Positions 1 through 6,064 of a stretch of DNA of 14,092 bases are shown one piece after another. The stretch is from the NCBI GenBank assembly GCA_900549375.1, contig URNY01000068.1:1-14092 (forward strand), read 5' to 3'. The notes under the pieces were generated by a model. That model was given only the letters and a program-made list of their open reading frames with translations. It did no database searches and was not told the origin of the DNA. The first letter of the stretch is position 1; each line of letters starts with the position of its first letter. Made by a program: the position numbers and the translations under genes. This stretch comes from an uncultured Bacteroidales bacterium. GTDB lineage: Bacteria; Bacteroidota; Bacteroidia; Bacteroidales; Muribaculaceae.

Positions 1-317
1 AGGTTAGCCCAGTCGTAGCCGTAACGCCTGATGTCACGGCCACGAAGAATGGGTCGAATTAATTCCTCAGTACGTTGCCGTTCTTCTGATGTTTGGCAAT
101 TATTCAAAATTTCATCTCTTTTTTCGGTGGAAATGATGAAAGCCTCATTATATCCGGTAAGAACACCACGATATATGTTGATGTCCCAGTCTTTTAGAGG
201 CACACCGACCGCCTCGATTTTGCGCTTGATGCTCTGCTCGATTGGCGAGAGGATGACCCACGAGTCGGAGGTGGCGAAATCGGTGGCAACGGCATTGTGC
301 CGCACGAAATCGCTCAT
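1..317 (-). CDS. Target-recognition domain fragment of a type IIG (Eco57I/TaqI-like) restriction-modification enzyme, 3' end outside window
   Basis: About 105 residues are visible, running off the left edge. The translation carries the conserved pattern of the TaqI-like C-terminal specificity domain: SWVILSPIEQSIKRKIEAVG (residues 19-38), then W-D-I-N-I-Y-R-G-V-L-T-G-Y-N-E-A-F (44-60), then LRGRDIRRYG (91-100). In full-length family members this domain follows several hundred residues of N6-adenine methylase and reads the DNA target. Here the methylase part is absent: the ATG at 317 lies exactly where the specificity domain begins, and upstream sits a recombinase, not a methylase. The ATG overlaps the recombinase stop as ATGA, so the pair is probably co-translated. 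I infer a silent or exchangeable TRD cassette. A decayed remnant is the alternative. Domain identity is fairly sure; the cassette role is inference. Confidence 0.8.
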   Translation of the reverse strand, partial: MSDFVRHNAVATDFATSDSWVILSPIEQSIKRKIEAVGVPLKDWDINIYRGVLTGYNEAFIISTEKRDEILNNCQTSEERQRTEELIRPILRGRDIRRYGYDWAN

Positions 318-919
318 TTTTCCTCCATCAGTTTGATGAAACGAGCGAGGGTGTTTCTATCGACCTTGCATATCTTTGCAATCTTCCGTTTTGATACTCC
401 CTCCTTAAGCAATTCTCGAATGAGCGTTTCTTTCCCACTGAGTTTATATTTGTCTGGCGAGCTTCTTCGTCCCTTCGGACGGCCAAGTGTAACACCTTCA
501 GCTTTTTTACGAGCGAGGGCTTCTTTTGTTCGTTGCGAGATGAGGTTACGCTCGATCTCGGCTGAGAGTCCGAAGGCGAAAGCCAATACTTTTGACTGAA
601 TATCATCTCCGAGACGATAGTTGTCTTTGATTGTCCAGACCTTAGCCTCCTTTGTCATGCAAATGTTGAGAATCTCCATAATCATAAAGAGGTTTCTCCC
701 AAGGCGCGACAGTTCCGCGCAGATTATCAGATCGTCTTTCTTGATGCGCTTCAACAGTACGCCAAGCTGACGCTTGTTATAGGCCTTAGTGCCTGAAATA
801 GTTTCCTCAATCCAACCGTCAATAGTCAGATTTTCGCGCTCACAGAATTTGTTAATCTCAAAGCGCTGGTTCTCGACAGTCTGTTTGTCGGAACTCACAC
901 GTATATATCCATATATCAT
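314..919 (-). CDS. Mpi-like serine recombinase (DNA invertase family)
   Basis: The 201-residue product is a small serine recombinase, an enzyme that cuts and rejoins DNA at paired short sites, usually inverting the segment between them. The N-terminus IYGYIRVSSDKQTVENQRFE holds the catalytic serine region (Ser9/Ser10). AELSRLGRNL carries the conserved arginines, the helix-E stretch LAFAFGLSAEIERNLISQRT follows, and GRPKGR leads into a C-terminal helix-turn-helix (LLKEGVSKRKIAKICKVDRNTLARF). Length and sequence closely resemble Mpi, the Bacteroides multiple-promoter invertase, as I remember it. I chose the ATG at 919 because it places the catalytic block at the N-terminus as in the family; an upstream ATG at 991 would add 24 unrelated residues. 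The stop overlaps the start of the TRD fragment by ATGA, which suggests that its work concerns that restriction-modification locus. Whether it inverts DNA here or elsewhere cannot be seen. Confidence 0.93.
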   Translation of the reverse strand: MIYGYIRVSSDKQTVENQRFEINKFCERENLTIDGWIEETISGTKAYNKRQLGVLLKRIKKDDLIICAELSRLGRNLFMIMEILNICMTKEAKVWTIKDNYRLGDDIQSKVLAFAFGLSAEIERNLISQRTKEALARKKAEGVTLGRPKGRRSSPDKYKLSGKETLIRELLKEGVSKRKIAKICKVDRNTLARFIKLMEEK

Positions 920-1032
920 AACTAACTTTTTTAAGTATAATATACGGATTATCTGGTCCGATGCTAAACCAATATAGACAAGGCTGAGCAAAAGAAGTGC
1001 ATCGACAAGATGCTCCGCTCCCTCTGACAGTC

Positions 1033-1092
1033 AAAATATACCGCCATATATTCAGTCAAATTATTGACGGATTAAATGGCGGTATATATTTT
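1033..1092. repeat. Long imperfect inverted repeat (cruciform or terminator candidate)
   Basis: AAAATATACCGCCAT (1033-1047) is matched by ATGGCGGTATATATTTT (1076-1092), which is its reverse complement plus one extra AT step. Inside the loop is a second symmetry, GTCAA-atta-TTGAC (1054-1067). CAGTCAAA also occurs twice as a direct repeat (1028-1035 and 1053-1060). The right arm overlaps the stop of the 133-residue gene (1091-1093), so it may act as that gene's terminator on the minus strand. A poor T-run and the nested symmetry leave a recombinase or protein binding site possible. Confidence 0.65.
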
Positions 1093-1492
1093 AGAGTTTA
1101 TTGATTTTGATAAATGGATCTTGCTCATCGCACGTTGGGGTACTTCCGGCGTACACGCTATTATGACCTTCTTCCTTTGCTATGAAATGGAGAATTTCAC
1201 GATATAGAGGATATAGCTGAATAATTTTGTTGCGTTGGTAATCGTTAGAACAACCGCCCCCAGACCATCCGTAAGATGCGTATGGTTGATGGGCTAAATC
1301 AGTTGCCACAAGGTCGTGCAGTTCTCGGAGTTTCTCTTGAATCTCTTGCTGTTTCTCAAGACCACATGTTGTAAAGCCAAGTTCACATTGACCAGCAAGA
1401 AATCTTGAGCAGTCTTCTACGCAATTTGCGATAAGAAGCATCTGCTTTTTTGTAAGAGTTATTGTATAGAGTTGATCTTCGTTGTAATCCAT
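1091..1492 (-). CDS. Conserved-looking hypothetical protein, 133 aa
   Basis: I do not recognise a named domain. The N-terminus (YTITLTKKQMLLIANCVEDCSRFLAGQCEL) reads as a beta strand followed by a helix. A charged helix follows (KQQEIQEKLRELHDLV, about residues 47-62), then a glycine-rich turn (YGWSGGGCSNDYQR, about 73-86), a helix with YPLYREILHFIAKEEG, and a C-terminal strand region. There is no signal peptide or membrane segment. The pattern resembles small uncharacterised proteins that I associate with Bacteroidetes phages and mobile elements; this is recollection, not a search. It sits alone between the invertase and the nuclease gene, on their strand, with a 157-bp upstream gap holding an 18-bp palindrome and ending in an inverted repeat. 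Five cysteines are present, but their spacing does not suggest a clear metal site. Coding status is likely; function is unknown. Confidence 0.7.
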   Translation of the reverse strand: MDYNEDQLYTITLTKKQMLLIANCVEDCSRFLAGQCELGFTTCGLEKQQEIQEKLRELHDLVATDLAHQPYASYGWSGGGCSNDYQRNKIIQLYPLYREILHFIAKEEGHNSVYAGSTPTCDEQDPFIKINKL

Positions 1493-1535
1493 AAATTTCT
1501 ATTGTTAATGCTTCTGAATATATTTTTCAGGTGTT

Positions 1536-1553
1536 ACTGATGGCGCTATCAGT
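1536..1553. promoter_or_regulatory. 18-bp near-perfect palindrome, operator candidate
   Basis: ACTGATGGCGCTATCAGT reads the same on both strands except for one symmetric position pair. It lies 43 bp upstream of the start of the 133-residue gene and 96 bp beyond the nuclease gene's stop. No T-run follows on either strand, so a protein-binding operator fits better than a terminator. A weaker inverted repeat, CTGAA...TTCAG (1514-1530), sits between it and the start codon. Confidence 0.45.
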
Positions 1554-1649
1554 CAACTTATTATTCGAGGACAAAAGAGTGATAAATAGGTTGCGTTGGA
1601 GAAGCCGACCATTATAGAATATGCGGATAATGCTGAAAATGCAATGAAT

Positions 1650-2828
1650 TTAGTCATTCGACTTGTTTAATTCTTCTTCAACCAACCTCACTCTTGCTTG
1701 CAGTTCCTCAGCCGAGGGAAGCAGATTTGAGGGAGAAGCAATCTGGACATTATCGTACGAAGCCACTCCCATTGGGGTTTGTATTCCTTTGAAAGCCCAA
1801 CGTACATCGGTTTCATCTTTATCGCTGCAAATCAACAGTCCGATAGTGGGGTTGTCATCAGCTCCTTTTAGCAGTTCATCAACAGCATTGACATAGTAGT
1901 TGAGTTTTCCTGCATACTCAGGATCGAATGGCTTAACTTTTAGTTCGACCACAACGTATGCCTTTAGGCGGATATGGTAGAACAGCATATCAATCCGGCG
2001 GGTACGTCCCCCGACAATCAGTTCCTTTTGTCGTCCTACGAAAGCGAATCCTGTTCCAAGTTCAAGCAGGAAACGGGTTATATTCTGCTCCAACGCCGCT
2101 TCAAGCTGTTCCTCCTTATAGTCGGCTGGAACAGTTACAAAACCGAAATCATAGTTGTCCTTAGTGATTTCTTGTGCCATACGGCTTTGTGCTTCCGGCA
2201 GATATTGAGGAAAATTGCTGATAGCGTTACCGTGTGTCTTGTATAGGTTAGCTTTCAGCGAGTTATCCAACGTTTGACGAGTCCATCCGTTCAATATGCA
2301 CTCTTTCAAATAAAAAACAGCCTCATCTGCCGACTTACATTTGGTTATAATGTTAACCTGATGACGCCATGGCACCAGACCAAGAACAAGAGGAAAGTCC
2401 GAATCAATTTCTGCACCAATTTGGTACAGTTTTATAATCTTTTGAATATTTGCCTGTTGCAATTCTGCACCAGCTTGGTGCAGTTTTTCCGTTGCCTCCA
2501 GTGAAGAAAAGAACAGATACCATTTCTTCATATTCCAAAGGTTGCGACTTCCAAATCCTTTGTCGTGAGGGAAAGCCTCCTGCAAGTCAAAGCTAAGCTG
2601 CTCCACAACCCCACTGCCCCATGTTTCTTCCGCCTTGCGCATCACCAAGTCGCGCCCAACACTCCAGTTAAATGCCAGCTTTTCCGTATTGACCTTAACC
2701 GCCGCCTTTATTTGGGCAGAGTGATAACGTCGCTTGATTTCAGAGAGCCAAGCGGCATAGTCAGCGTCAATCTTAAAATCCTTGACCCTGACAATATGGG
2801 GTTCGTTGTTTGGAATAATATCAGTCAT
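1650..2828 (-). CDS. DUF1016 / YhcG-type PDDEXK nuclease-domain protein
   Basis: The 392-residue product has the two-part layout of the DUF1016 family. An N-terminal helical domain (about residues 22-210) contains LAFNWSVGRDLVMRKAEETWGSGVVEQLSFDLQ and FGSRNLWNMKKWY. The C-terminal PDDEXK nuclease-fold domain (about 220-390) follows. The nuclease signature is visible as Asp280 in RTRRIDMLFYH, then Glu295-x-Lys297 in VVVELKVK, with a conserved glutamate-helix segment (EQNITRFLLELGTGFAFVGRQ) before it. The family is widespread and is often found beside type I restriction genes and in defence islands; its exact role is not settled. It probably acts on DNA in the cytoplasm. It appears intact and has its own consensus promoter. 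Two copies of KLxQxGAE lie at residues 115-141 (see the repeat entry). The start at 2828 follows that promoter almost directly. Confidence 0.92.
   Translation of the reverse strand: MTDIIPNNEPHIVRVKDFKIDADYAAWLSEIKRRYHSAQIKAAVKVNTEKLAFNWSVGRDLVMRKAEETWGSGVVEQLSFDLQEAFPHDKGFGSRNLWNMKKWYLFFSSLEATEKLHQAGAELQQANIQKIIKLYQIGAEIDSDFPLVLGLVPWRHQVNIITKCKSADEAVFYLKECILNGWTRQTLDNSLKANLYKTHGNAISNFPQYLPEAQSRMAQEITKDNYDFGFVTVPADYKEEQLEAALEQNITRFLLELGTGFAFVGRQKELIVGGRTRRIDMLFYHIRLKAYVVVELKVKPFDPEYAGKLNYYVNAVDELLKGADDNPTIGLLICSDKDETDVRWAFKGIQTPMGVASYDNVQIASPSNLLPSAEELQARVRLVEEELNKSND
2411..2483 (-). repeat. Two palindrome-bearing repeats inside the nuclease gene
   Basis: CTGCACCAGCTTGGTGCAG (2465-2483) is an 8-bp inverted repeat around 3 bp. 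CTGCACCAATTTGGTACAG (2411-2429) is a second, slightly decayed copy exactly 54 bp away. Read on the minus strand they encode KLHQAGAELQ and KLYQIGAEID, 18 residues apart, in the middle of the helical domain. The reading frame is kept. Confidence 0.7.
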
Positions 2829-2835
2829 CGTAATA

Positions 2836-2867
2836 CAAAATTACTCCAAAATCCTGATATCCACAAA
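2836..2867 (-). promoter_or_regulatory. Consensus Bacteroides promoter for the DUF1016 gene
   Basis: On the minus strand, TTTG (2867-2864) is followed after 20 bp by TAATTTTG (2843-2836), matching the Bacteroides -33 TTTG and -7 TAnnTTTG with usual spacing. The expected transcription start falls within a few bases of the ATG at 2828, so the transcript would have a very short or absent leader. Confidence 0.6.
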
Positions 2868-2918
2868 TCAAACTATATTTTTCCAATCGATTAGAGCCAA
2901 TAATCCAACGAAATTTGC

Positions 2919-2926
2919 TATCTTTG
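2919..2926 (+). promoter_or_regulatory. -7 promoter element for the Ntn-hydrolase gene
   Basis: TATCTTTG matches TAnnTTTG and lies 20 bp before the ATG at 2947. No clear TTTG is present at the -33 position. The same eleven bases, TATCTTTGCGG, recur before the integrase gene. Confidence 0.5.
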
Positions 2927-2946
2927 CGGTCAAATCAACAAAAGCC

Positions 2947-4221
2947 ATGACAGCTATAGTAGGAGTAATGAATCGACATGCCATTGCTATTGCTGCGGAT
3001 AGCGCAGTAACAATGGGTAACACCCATAAGGTTGTTAATAATGGGAATAAGCTATTTATGCTTTCCAAATACGAACCTGTTGGGATTGCAACTTATAGTA
3101 ATGCTGCTTTAATGGGGACACCGTGGGAGATTATAATCAAGATTTATCGTAAACAGTTAGGGGAAAAGCATTTTCCTCATCTTTCTGATTATGTAATAGA
3201 CTTTATTCATTTTCTACATACACATAATTTCTTTACAGACGATATAACACAGCACAATTGGCTGAAGAATCAGATTGAGGCATTTTATATACTGAATTTA
3301 AGAATAATATGCCAAAAATTCAACTTTAAGAATTTTGATTACAACGACCCTTTAATTATTGAAAAGCTTAAGGATGAACTAAATAGCTGTCTGGATGCAA
3401 ACAAAATCAATCCATCGATTTGTGATGATTTTGTAGGCTATACATTTGAGCAATTTAAGAATGAGACCAAAGTGGATTTTGATGAAATATACCAACATTC
3501 TCAAGTATCCAATCTTCCAATCGATTTAAGAGATTTGTTTTGTGAGGCATTCTTTTATTATTGGATAATTCAGTTAGAGCCAGATTATCATACAGGTTTG
3601 GTATTTTGTGGTTACGGCGACGATGACTTGTACCCATCAATCATTCCCTGTGTTGTAGCCACAGGATATAATAAACGGTTAAAATATTTCATTAATCAAG
3701 CTAAGGCTGATTCAATATCAGAACATGGTACATCAGTCACTATTGCCCCTTTTGCTCAAACCGATGTTATTCAAACCATAACACAAGGCTTAACGCCTGA
3801 TTGTCAAAATATTATATTCAATACAATTAAAAATGGCGTTGATTCGTACACAGACACATTATGTAGATATTTGTCATCTAAACCTGAAGGTAAAAAGTTT
3901 GCAGATGAGATTAGCAAACTTGACATCTCATCTATAATTAAAACCTTAAGCCAAGGAGTATTAGACAGCATGCGAGATTCTTACACAAGGCCTCTACTTA
4001 ATACCATCGCAGGACTTGCAAAGGAGGATCTTGCAAATATGGCAGAAAGTTTCATATCTCTCACTTGTTTAATTCGGCGAATGAGTCCAAGTGAAGAAAC
4101 CGTTGGAGGTCCAATTGATGTTGCAGTTATTTCTAAAGGAGATGGATTTATATGGATGAACAGAAAGCATTATTTTAATCCAGAGTTAAACAAACATTTC
4201 TTTAATAATTATTATCGTTGA
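2947..4221 (+). CDS. Proteasome-beta/HslV-like Ntn-hydrolase protein, 424 aa
   Basis: The N-terminus reads M-TAIVGVMNRHAIAIAADSAVT. With Met removed, Thr1 would be the nucleophile, Asp17 sits in AADS exactly as in proteasome beta subunits and HslV, and Lys34 in GNKLF stands for the family's Lys33. PVGIATYSNAALMGTPWEIIIKIYR then corresponds to the strand and helix carrying the GS-type turn. A second core piece appears to be LVFCGYGDDDLYPSI near residue 220. The rest is an unusually long insertion and extension; classical subunits have 180-240 residues. The C-terminus has a conserved-looking GGPIDVAVISKGDGFIWMNRKHYF. I chose the ATG at 2947 because it exposes Thr at position 2 and follows a promoter element; the open frame continues upstream to 2782 into promoter DNA. 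I infer a threonine peptidase or amidohydrolase of unknown substrate. The gene is very AT-rich compared with both flanks. Confidence 0.78.
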   Translation: MTAIVGVMNRHAIAIAADSAVTMGNTHKVVNNGNKLFMLSKYEPVGIATYSNAALMGTPWEIIIKIYRKQLGEKHFPHLSDYVIDFIHFLHTHNFFTDDITQHNWLKNQIEAFYILNLRIICQKFNFKNFDYNDPLIIEKLKDELNSCLDANKINPSICDDFVGYTFEQFKNETKVDFDEIYQHSQVSNLPIDLRDLFCEAFFYYWIIQLEPDYHTGLVFCGYGDDDLYPSIIPCVVATGYNKRLKYFINQAKADSISEHGTSVTIAPFAQTDVIQTITQGLTPDCQNIIFNTIKNGVDSYTDTLCRYLSSKPEGKKFADEISKLDISSIIKTLSQGVLDSMRDSYTRPLLNTIAGLAKEDLANMAESFISLTCLIRRMSPSEETVGGPIDVAVISKGDGFIWMNRKHYFNPELNKHFFNNYYR

Positions 4222-4226
4222 GCCTT

Positions 4227-4445
4227 ATGAATTATTTTACAATAAAATCATTTCAGACACCGTCCGGAGGGATATTATCCCCTCAGGAAATTGAGCATGA
4301 GGCTAATAAAATATCGAAGTCAATTCAATCAGAAATTGAAAGACAGTTCAATCAATTTGAAAAACGAATTGTTGTCCGCAATGATACATTTGTAGAATCA
4401 AATGAAACCAAACCCTGTGATTTGGAGTCACAAGAATCTGATTGA
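4227..4445 (+). CDS. Small charged protein, possible partner of the Ntn-hydrolase
   Basis: The 72-residue product starts 5 bp after the upstream stop, so it is almost certainly co-transcribed and probably co-translated. A TTG at 4218 in the same frame overlaps the upstream stop (TTGA) and could serve as an alternative start. The N-terminal third (MNYFTIKSFQTPSGGILSP) is mixed. The middle (QEIEHEANKISKSIQSEIERQFNQFEKRIV) is a strong amphipathic helix or coiled coil, and the tail is acidic and polar. No known domain, signal peptide or membrane segment is visible. By position it might be an adaptor, inhibitor or cofactor of the Ntn-hydrolase, which is inference from adjacency only. Confidence 0.62.
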   Translation: MNYFTIKSFQTPSGGILSPQEIEHEANKISKSIQSEIERQFNQFEKRIVVRNDTFVESNETKPCDLESQESD

Positions 4446-4615
4446 TAAAGCACAAGGTGTCAATTGATCCTTGGTATACAAATTTGAGTTTGTAGATATC
4501 CAAATAAATCAGTAATTCTCCGCGATATAAAACGGGAAAAACGGGGATAAAATTAAATGCAAGCAAATAAACGGATTAGCAAAAGGCTGTTTTTCCGTGG
4601 TTTGCCTGCAAATGG

Positions 4616-4705
4616 GGCGATTTTCTCAAAAAGTACACCTTTTGTACCCCGTTAGAAGAACATTCGGGATAAGTGAATTGTTAAGGACTGTAAACGGCGA
4701 TTTTC
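4616..4705 (+). repeat. Direct repeat GGCGATTTTC, two copies 80 bp apart
   Basis: GGCGATTTTC occurs at 4616-4625 and 4696-4705, each followed within a few bases by an A-run (TCAAAAAG and AAAATC). Both are on the same strand upstream of the integrase. Arm-type integrase binding sites are a reasonable guess. Confidence 0.5.
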
Positions 4706-4724
4706 AAAATCTTATGACCCCGCT

Positions 4725-4732
4725 TATCTTTG
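4725..4732 (+). promoter_or_regulatory. -7 promoter element for the integrase gene
   Basis: TATCTTTG matches the Bacteroides TAnnTTTG element and ends 17 bp before the integrase ATG. No good TTTG is found about 20 bp upstream, where only TTTTCAA occurs, so strength or regulation is uncertain. Confidence 0.5.
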
Positions 4733-4749
4733 CGGAAAATTCATAGTTT

Positions 4750-6003
4750 ATGGCAAAAATAGAAAATCGCAAGAAACAGAATCCCAAGCTCCAACAGTCC
4801 GAACTGAGCGACGGACGCGCCAGCCTCTATCTGGAATACTACATAGGAAGAACCGAGACTCCCGTACTTGACGAGAACGGTGAGCAGGTGTTCTACACCG
4901 AAGGGGCAATGGCGGGCAAACCCAAATTCAAAATCAAACATACCCGTAAGAAGGAAAATCTGAATCTCTACATCTGGCTGCATCCAAGAACCCCGCAGGA
5001 GCGTTTGCAGAACAGGAACACACTCGCGCTTGCCGAGAAGATACGCTTCGAGCGTGAGCAGACATTCCTCGAAGACCGCGAAGGTTACCGTCTTCGCAAG
5101 GAGATGGACGATGATTTCATCGAGTTCTGCCGTGAGTTCTGCAAATCCCCGACCCTTACCAAACACATTCAGGATGTGCAGCTTCGCGGACTCAAAAAAT
5201 TCATCAACTTCCTTTCCTCCACACCGAGATACGAGAAATTCAAGGACAGCCTGAAGATGAAACAGCTCACACCCGAAATGGTGGGTGCGTTTGTTGAATA
5301 CCTGAAAGCCAACGGACGGGGCGACGGGCCGAAAGCCTATTTCCGGCTGTTCAAGCGTATGGTTACCGCCGCTGTTGACAAAGACCTCATCAAGAAGAAC
5401 CCCTGCCGCGGCTTCGTCATCAAGAACGACAACATGACACTGCAAAAGGAGATTCTTCTCCCCGAAGAAATAGACCGTCTTGTGGCGACACGTTTCGACG
5501 GCGAGAAAACCGAAATACACCGGGCCTTCATTTTCGGTCTTTATACCGGGGCGCGCTGGTGCGACACAAGCAAGCTGACTTACCGCAACGTGGACTATAC
5601 CACGAAGACGCTGCGTTTCCAGCAGCAGAAAACAAAGGGACACAGTAATTGCAGCTGGGTTATAGTTCCGCTGAACGACACACTCATCCGTCTTATCGGA
5701 CAGCCGGAAAGCGACGATTACGACGAGCGCATATTTAAGGTGCCGCTTTATGATACCTGCAACCGCTATCTGGGCAAATGGGTTAAACTGGCGGGCATCA
5801 AGAAAAAAATATCATGGCACTGCGCACGCCACAGTTTTGCAGTGAATGTCCTGAACCGTGGAGCCAACATCAAGACGGTATCAAGTCTTCTCGGCCACAC
5901 ATCGCTCAAAATGACAGAACGGTATCTCCATGTCGTTGACAGCCTGAAACAGGATGCAATAGACTCGCTCGGAGAAATCAAATTCAGTGCCGTAGGCAGC
6001 TGA
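4750..6003 (+). CDS. Tyrosine recombinase (site-specific integrase) of a Bacteroidales integrative element
   Basis: The 417-residue integrase would join and excise the element by strand exchange at short core sites. The layout is an N-terminal arm-binding region (about 1-105), a helical core-binding domain (about 115-225, containing FIEFCREFC and MKQLTPEMVGAFVEYL), and a catalytic domain (about 235-405). All catalytic residues are visible: Arg269 (GARWCD), Lys296 (KTKGH), His357 and Arg360 (SWHCARHSF), His383 (LLGHTS) and the nucleophile Tyr392 (MTERYLHV). The enzyme therefore looks intact. The ATG at 4750 follows a -7 element, and the gene reads inward from the likely element end; a stem-loop terminator follows its stop. 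The length and DUF-type arm region fit the Bacteroidetes phage_integrase/SAM-like family typical of these elements. Its target site cannot be told. Confidence 0.95.
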   Translation: MAKIENRKKQNPKLQQSELSDGRASLYLEYYIGRTETPVLDENGEQVFYTEGAMAGKPKFKIKHTRKKENLNLYIWLHPRTPQERLQNRNTLALAEKIRFEREQTFLEDREGYRLRKEMDDDFIEFCREFCKSPTLTKHIQDVQLRGLKKFINFLSSTPRYEKFKDSLKMKQLTPEMVGAFVEYLKANGRGDGPKAYFRLFKRMVTAAVDKDLIKKNPCRGFVIKNDNMTLQKEILLPEEIDRLVATRFDGEKTEIHRAFIFGLYTGARWCDTSKLTYRNVDYTTKTLRFQQQKTKGHSNCSWVIVPLNDTLIRLIGQPESDDYDERIFKVPLYDTCNRYLGKWVKLAGIKKKISWHCARHSFAVNVLNRGANIKTVSSLLGHTSLKMTERYLHVVDSLKQDAIDSLGEIKFSAVGS

Positions 6004-6026
6004 GTAAATTATACTTCAATAGTCTG

Positions 6027-6064
6027 AAAGAACCGATGAATCGTAATGATTTGTCGGTTCTTTT
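6027..6064 (+). terminator. Rho-independent terminator after the integrase
   Basis: AAAGAACCGA (6027-6036) pairs perfectly with TCGGTTCTTT (6054-6063). Further pairing of AATC with GATT is possible within the 17-base loop, and the right arm ends in a T-run. It lies 24 bp beyond the integrase stop and would separate the integrase transcript from the downstream module. Confidence 0.75.

Larger units (their letters stand above)
4446..4749. other. Intergenic stretch, likely end of the integrative element (attachment-site region)
   Basis: No convincing gene is present in these 304 bases. Going left to right: an inverted repeat TACAAA-tttgag-TTTGTA (4477-4494), perhaps ending the upstream operon; an A-rich stretch; GGCGATTTTC at 4616; GTACACC (4633) and GTACCCC (4644), which also form GTACA-ccttt-TGTAC; GGCGATTTTC again at 4696; and a -7 promoter element at 4725. 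Base composition changes sharply across it. Tyrosine integrase genes in such elements usually sit just inside one end, so attL/attR probably lies here. The crossover point cannot be fixed from one end alone. Confidence 0.5.

Noticed and set aside
920..991. Upstream in-frame ATG that would add 24 residues to the serine recombinase
   Set aside because: The added residues are unlike the family, and the catalytic block belongs at the very N-terminus; the ATG at 919 fits.
2782..2946. Longer N-terminus of the Ntn-hydrolase from the ATG at 2782
   Set aside because: It overlaps the divergent DUF1016 start and both promoters, and would bury the threonine nucleophile.
4741..5643. 300-codon open frame on the minus strand opposite the integrase
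   Set aside because: The plus-strand integrase is complete with all catalytic residues; the antisense translation shows no family features.
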